A stretch of DNA of 53,989 nt from Pseudomonas fluorescens (lineage in GTDB: Bacteria; Pseudomonadota; Gammaproteobacteria; Pseudomonadales; Pseudomonadaceae): the NCBI RefSeq assembly GCF_005938625.1, contig NZ_VCNJ01000070.1:1-53989 (forward strand), written 5' to 3'. How positions within the stretch are numbered: the stretch's first letter is position 1; each line of letters begins with the position of its first letter. This document shows, piece after piece, positions 49,882 to 53,989 of the stretch. The position numbers and the translations under genes were made by a program. A model generated the notes under the pieces. That model was not told the origin of the DNA, searched no databases, and saw only the letters and a program-made list of their open reading frames with translations.

Positions 49882-50439
49882 TCAGCCAGCCCCTAGAATC
49901 CGGGCAGAGTTGACCACCGTCGCATACTCCCCCTGCAAATTCCCCAGCGACATCCCGTGCACTTCTTCAGCTGTGCGCAACGTGCCGAAATAATCGACCT
50001 TGTCGAAGGTAAAGCACGCATCCTCCACCACCCACGCATCGAACCCCAGATTGCCCGCCGTGCGCGCCGTCGACTCCACCGAGTTATTGGTCGCCACACC
50101 GACGATGATCAATTGCCCAATCCCCGCCTCACGCAGCCGCGCCTCTAACCCGGTAGCACTAAACGCATCCGGCACCTGTTTCTGAATCAGCCATTCGTCC
50201 TCCTGCGGCAAAAACCGCTGCTGAAATTCCACCCCCTCCTGCTCGGGCCAGAACACTGAATCGGGCTCACGCGACAGGTGCTGCACATGAATCACCCGAC
50301 GCGCGCTACGTCGCCACAGCCCCAGCAAATCCAGTATTCGCACTTCCGCCTGAGGATTATTCCTTCGCCCCAAGCGCGGCTGCAGAATGCCTTTTTGCTG
50401 GTCGATGATGATCAGTGCAGCGTTGGCCTGAAGCTCCAT
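49882..50439 (-). CDS. Isochorismatase-family hydrolase with Ser in place of the catalytic Cys
   Basis: The 185-aa protein has the isochorismatase fold: Asp in ALIIIDQQKG, Lys in WLIQKQVPDAF, and the turn GVATNNSVESTARTAGNLGF where a Cys nucleophile normally stands as the Ser of NNSVE. Thus two of the three catalytic residues are kept. It may hydrolyse poorly or by a different route. The ATG at 50439 lies at the start of the first beta strand; an earlier start at 50454 is possible. Confidence 0.8.
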   Translation of the reverse strand: MELQANAALIIIDQQKGILQPRLGRRNNPQAEVRILDLLGLWRRSARRVIHVQHLSREPDSVFWPEQEGVEFQQRFLPQEDEWLIQKQVPDAFSATGLEARLREAGIGQLIIVGVATNNSVESTARTAGNLGFDAWVVEDACFTFDKVDYFGTLRTAEEVHGMSLGNLQGEYATVVNSARILGAG

Positions 50440-50585
50440 GGCGATTTTTCTCACGCGGGGTCATTGAATTCTGCGCAGTTCAGCATCACCTCTTCCTTCT
50501 AAGCAAGCTATCGAACGCACACGGGACGACCTGACGCCGGCGTTTGCTGTCCGCACGCAAGTCCATTTCTGCTTTGGAGTTCTCC

Positions 50586-51230
50586 ATGATCGACCTGTAT
50601 TACTGGACCACCCCCAACGGCCACAAGATCTCCCTGTTCCTTGAAGAAGCCGGCCTGCCGTACAACGTGCACCCGATCAACATCAGCCAGGGTGAGCAGT
50701 TTCAGCCACATTTTCTGAAAATCGCCCCGAATAACCGTATCCCGGCCATCGTCGACCACACGCCTGCCGATGGCGGTGAGCCGCTGTCGCTGTTCGAATC
50801 CGGGGCAATCCTGCTGTATCTGGCGGAGAAGACCGGGAAGTTCCTGCCCAAAGACCTGCGCGGTCGGCAAACGGCGCTGCAATGGCTGTTCTGGCAAATG
50901 GGTGGGCTGGGGCCAATGGCCGGGCAGAATCACCACTTCAGCCAGTTCGCCCCGGAGAAAATCCCCTACGCGATCAAGCGCTACATCGACGAGACCGCAC
51001 GGTTATACGGCGTGTTGAACAAGCAGCTGGCCGAGAACGAATTCGTTGCTGGCAGCGAATACAGCATTGCCGACATGGCGATTTATCCGTGGATCGTCTC
51101 GCACAAGTGGCAGAGCCAGAACCTTGAGGATTTCCCCCATGTGCAACGCTGGTTCAACCACATCAAGGATCGCCCGGCGACCGTGAAGGCCTACGCGCTG
51201 GTGCAGAAAATCAATCCACCGAAGGCCTGA
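50586..51230 (+). CDS. Glutathione S-transferase, YfcG-like (disulfide oxidoreductase)
   Basis: The 214-aa protein has the thioredoxin-like N-terminal domain YYWTTPNGHKISLFLEEAG with Thr9 and Asn11 as in E. coli YfcG, then IPAIVD and ESGAILLYLAEK (glutathione site), and a helical C-terminal domain ending in EYSIADMAIYPW. YfcG-type enzymes reduce disulfides with glutathione rather than conjugating toxins. The ATG at 50586 has GGAG about 7 nt upstream. In P. aeruginosa a GST gene also lies beside quiP. Confidence 0.88.
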   Translation: MIDLYYWTTPNGHKISLFLEEAGLPYNVHPINISQGEQFQPHFLKIAPNNRIPAIVDHTPADGGEPLSLFESGAILLYLAEKTGKFLPKDLRGRQTALQWLFWQMGGLGPMAGQNHHFSQFAPEKIPYAIKRYIDETARLYGVLNKQLAENEFVAGSEYSIADMAIYPWIVSHKWQSQNLEDFPHVQRWFNHIKDRPATVKAYALVQKINPPKA

Positions 51231-51244
51231 ACCGCCCTGACTCT

Positions 51245-51354
51245 GATCGTTCCGACGCTCTGCGTGGGAATGCAGCCCGGGACGCTCCGCGTCCCTTCAA
51301 AGCCGAACGCGGAGCGTCCGCTGAGGCATTCCTTTGCTGCGCGTTGGAACGATC
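51245..51354. repeat. Palindromic repeat, family B (copy 4, degenerate)
   Basis: Starts GATCGTTCCGACGC (one change from CCCACGC) and ends GCGTTGGAACGATC, with an inner GGGACGCTCCGCGTCCC palindrome. More diverged than the other copies. Confidence 0.8.
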
Positions 51355-51455
51355 GTCGAGAACTGAAGAAATAACTCTGTCGCCCGCTTGCGCGGCACCC
51401 TCCTGCTCACTAACGTAGCGCCTTTACTGACGCTACCCCCCGCAGGAGCTTTGCC

Positions 51456-53906
51456 ATGGCCTCGCCAGCCCTTACTCATTTTCTTCCCCGGTTCGGCGTT
51501 GCCGCAGCAGTGGCCGGTGTTTTGGGCCTGTCCGGTTGCCAGACCTGGAACGCTCAGGACACCCTCCCGCCGACCTCCGGCGTGCAACCGCTCAAGGGCC
51601 TGGCGCAAAACGTGTCGGTGCGCCGCAATGCCATGGGCATGCCGTTGATCGAAAGTAATACCTTCCACGATGCGCTGTTCAGCCTCGGCTACGTCCACGC
51701 CAGCGACCGCATCAATCAAATGGTTACCCTGCGTCTGTTGGCGCAGGGCCGTCTGGCGGAAATGTCCGGTGCGTCGATGCTCGATGCCGACCGCTACATG
51801 CGCGCGGTCAATCTGAAGAAAAGCGCCGGCGAGCTGTACAAAGCCTCGTCGCCACGCCTCAAGCGCTTCTTCGAAGTCTACGCACGGGGCGTCAACGCCT
51901 ATCTGTTCCGCTACGCCGACAAACTGCCGGGCGACCTCGCCTCCAGCGGTTACAAGCCTGAATACTGGAAGCCGGAAGATTCGGCGCTGATTTTCGCCCT
52001 GCTGAATTTCAGCCAGTCGGCCAACCTGCCGGAAGAGATTTCCTCGCTGGTGCTCGCGCAAACCGTGACCACCGACAAACTGGCGTGGCTGACGCCGTCG
52101 GCGCCTGACGAAAACCTGCCACTGGCCGAAGCCGACAAACTGCAAGGCCTCAAGCTCAACGGGCAAATCCCGGGGCTGACCGAGCTGAGCAGCGCCAGCC
52201 AGCAACTGTCGGCGCTGAACCTGCTCGGTACGACGTCTTCGAACAACTGGGCAATTGCCCCGCAACGCAGCCGCAGCGGCAAGAGCCTGCTGGCCAGCGA
52301 CGCCCATGGCCCGCTCGCCGCGCCGTCGCTTTGGAGCTTCGTGCAGATTCGCGCGCCGAAATATCAGGCGGCGGGCGTCACCGTTGCCGGTTTGCCGCTG
52401 GTCCTCGGTGGTTTCAACGGCAAAGTCGCGTGGAGCATGACCAGCGTCCTCGGCGACAACCAGGACCTGTTCCTGGAAAAAATCCGCCGCCAGGGCAGCA
52501 GCCTGACCTACGAGGTCAATGGCAAATGGCAACCGCTGGGCGTGCGCAACGAAACCTATTTCGTCAAAGGCCAGCGGCCGATTCGCGAAGCCGTGTATGA
52601 AACTCGCCACGGCGCGTTGCTCAACAGCGCTCAAGCGGCGGCGCAAGGCAACGGTTTCGGCCTGGCCTTGCAAACGCCGAGCTTCACCGACGACAAGTCG
52701 CTGGATGCATTTTTTGATCTGACCCGCGCGCAAACCGTAGAACGAGCTTCGGATGCCAGCCGGGAAATCCGCGCCATCGCCCTGAATCTGGTCTTCGCCG
52801 ATGCGAGCAATATTGGCTGGCAGGTCACCGGCCGCTTCCCGAATCGCCGTGAAGGCGAAGGCCTGCTGCCATCGCCGGGCTGGGAAGGTCGTTACGACTG
52901 GGACGGTTACGCCGACCCGATGCTGCACCCGTATGATCAGGACCCGGCGCAAGGCTGGCTCGGCACCGCCAACCAGCGCGTAATTCCTCATGGTTACGGC
53001 ATGCAGTTGTCGAACTCGTGGGCCGCACCGGAGCGTGGCGAACGTCTGGCGGAACTGGCCGGCAGCGGCAAGCACGACAGCCGCAGCGTGATCGCGATGC
53101 AATACGATCAGACCACCACCTTCGCCGCCAAGTTGAAGAAAGTCTTCGAAGCGCCGGGCATGAAACAACCGCTGAAACAGGCGATCGATGCCTTGCCGGA
53201 AGCGGATCGCAGCAAGGCGCGCGAGGCGTTCACGCGGTTGATGGCGTTCGACGGCAAGCTCAGCCCGACGTCGGCAGATGCGGCGATTTACGAACTGTTC
53301 CTGCAAGAGAGCATGAAGCAGATCTTCCTCGATGAGCTCGGCCCGGAATCGAGCCCGGCATGGAAGGCGTTTATTGCTAACGGGGATTTGTCCTACGCAG
53401 CGCAGGCTGACCACTTGTTGGGGCGCGAGGACAGTCCGTTCTGGGACGACATTCGCACGCCGCAGAAAGAGGATAAAGCAGTGATTCTTGCCCGCAGCTT
53501 CGCCGCAGCGATCAGCGCTGGCGACAATCAATTGGGGGGCGATCATCGGGCCTGGCAGTGGGGCAAATTGCACAGCTACGCCTGGAAGAACAGCAATGGC
53601 CAGACCGTGCGTGGGCCGATGGCAGCGGGTGGCGATCACACCACATTGAACACTTCGGCGTTTGCCTGGGGTCAGGATTTCACCACCACGCGTGCTCCGT
53701 CGATGCGTTTCATTGTCGACTTCGGCCAGGCTGAGCCGCTGATGGGCCAGAACGGTACGGGGCAGTCGGGGAATCCGGTCAGTCCGAATTACCTCAATGG
53801 CATTGATGCGTGGCTGAAGGGGCAGTACATCGGTTTGCCGATGCAGCCGCAGAACTTTGACCGGGTGTATGGCAAGACCCGCCTGACCCTTACTCCCGGC
53901 AAATAA
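51456..53906 (+). CDS. quiP: Penicillin acylase family protein, QuiP-like acyl-homoserine lactone acylase
   Basis: The 816-aa protein is an N-terminal nucleophile hydrolase. The signal region ends LGLSGC (Cys28), so it may be a lipoprotein. The precursor would be cut before Ser262 in LGTTSSNNWAIAPQRS, giving a small alpha and large beta chain, with Ser262 the catalytic nucleophile. The family cleaves amides such as penicillins or acyl-homoserine lactone signals. Neighbour order with the GST gene matches P. aeruginosa quiP. Substrate is inferred. AGGAG is 7 nt before the ATG. A long antisense frame is only a shadow. Confidence 0.85.
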   Translation: MASPALTHFLPRFGVAAAVAGVLGLSGCQTWNAQDTLPPTSGVQPLKGLAQNVSVRRNAMGMPLIESNTFHDALFSLGYVHASDRINQMVTLRLLAQGRLAEMSGASMLDADRYMRAVNLKKSAGELYKASSPRLKRFFEVYARGVNAYLFRYADKLPGDLASSGYKPEYWKPEDSALIFALLNFSQSANLPEEISSLVLAQTVTTDKLAWLTPSAPDENLPLAEADKLQGLKLNGQIPGLTELSSASQQLSALNLLGTTSSNNWAIAPQRSRSGKSLLASDAHGPLAAPSLWSFVQIRAPKYQAAGVTVAGLPLVLGGFNGKVAWSMTSVLGDNQDLFLEKIRRQGSSLTYEVNGKWQPLGVRNETYFVKGQRPIREAVYETRHGALLNSAQAAAQGNGFGLALQTPSFTDDKSLDAFFDLTRAQTVERASDASREIRAIALNLVFADASNIGWQVTGRFPNRREGEGLLPSPGWEGRYDWDGYADPMLHPYDQDPAQGWLGTANQRVIPHGYGMQLSNSWAAPERGERLAELAGSGKHDSRSVIAMQYDQTTTFAAKLKKVFEAPGMKQPLKQAIDALPEADRSKAREAFTRLMAFDGKLSPTSADAAIYELFLQESMKQIFLDELGPESSPAWKAFIANGDLSYAAQADHLLGREDSPFWDDIRTPQKEDKAVILARSFAAAISAGDNQLGGDHRAWQWGKLHSYAWKNSNGQTVRGPMAAGGDHTTLNTSAFAWGQDFTTTRAPSMRFIVDFGQAEPLMGQNGTGQSGNPVSPNYLNGIDAWLKGQYIGLPMQPQNFDRVYGKTRLTLTPGK

Positions 53907-53921
53907 GCTGTAAATCAAGAG

Positions 53922-53957
53922 CCCCTCACCCTAACCCTCTCCCGGAGGGAGAGGGGA
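53922..53957. repeat. CCCTCACCCTAACCCTCTCCC palindromic repeat
   Basis: CCCTCTCCC and GGAGGGAGAGGG form a stem 16-50 bp past the quiP stop. I recall this repeat from many proteobacterial genomes. It may also act as the quiP terminator. The window ends 32 bp later. Confidence 0.75.
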
Positions 53958-53989
53958 CTGATTGGGGATGGCTGAAGTTTTTCGCCGAC

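Noticed and set aside
51297..53918. 873-codon frame antisense to quiP
   Set aside because: Shadow of the acylase gene. The translated sequence is Arg/Ala/Gln-rich with no domain.
1..53989. tRNA, rRNA or riboswitch genes
   Set aside because: No cloverleaf with CCA end, rRNA segment or known riboswitch core was seen on reading both strands; a covariance-model scan would settle it.

Overview
The window is about 54 kb of chromosome from a fluorescent-group Pseudomonas. The evidence is high-GC coding sequence, typical Pseudomonas gene sets and orders (braC-braD-braE-braF-braG; ompA-pdxH; dinG; quiP beside a GST gene; rapA, a YkgJ protein and an NbdA-like protein), and many copies of the short palindromic intergenic repeats that litter P. 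fluorescens-type genomes. I recall that P. aeruginosa keeps similar genes in two blocks (around PA1032-PA1074 and PA3308-PA3312). No tRNA, rRNA, IS element, prophage or CRISPR array is visible.

Layout. 1-4000: a 37-aa cbb3 oxidase subunit (CcoM type) behind an ANR-like box, a 53-aa basic protein, and a LysR - RidA - class V aminotransferase cluster. 4-12.4 kb: rapA, an MFS transporter, a cysteine-cluster protein, an MHYT-GGDEF-EAL protein (NbdA-like) and a 3-hydroxyisobutyrate-dehydrogenase-type enzyme. 12.6-14.8 kb: a single gene for a large FtsZ/tubulin-superfamily GTPase. 15.1-20.8 kb: DUF2288 and the full bra branched-chain amino-acid ABC transporter. 20.9-23.6 kb: two tandem secreted DUF2599 (halovibrin-like) proteins. 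23.8-26.3 kb: a bufferin operon (BufA1 precursor, MNIO enzyme, DUF2063 partner, DoxX). 26.4-33.5 kb: LysR/SDR pair, small envelope proteins, a large flavoprotein, a cysteine-synthase-like enzyme and nhaA. 33.7-35.4 kb: an AT-rich cassette with a colicin-E3-type rRNase toxin and two related small proteins, probably immunity proteins. 35.4-54 kb: slyB, pdxH, three OmpA-family lipoproteins, a serine hydrolase, a large secreted glycoside hydrolase, dinG, a CopD-like protein, a collagen-like protein coupled to DUF1145, SEC-C/YchJ proteins, an isochorismatase-like hydrolase, a GST and a QuiP-type acylase.

The strongest candidates for undescribed biology are the orphan tubulin-like gene, the E3-type toxin with two non-cloacin-type partners, a shared RBS-sequestering hairpin in front of two OmpA paralogues (possible RNA thermometer or other cis-acting RNA), and the bufferin operon divergent from two halovibrin-like genes. 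All family names come from reading the translated sequence and memory. No database search was run.
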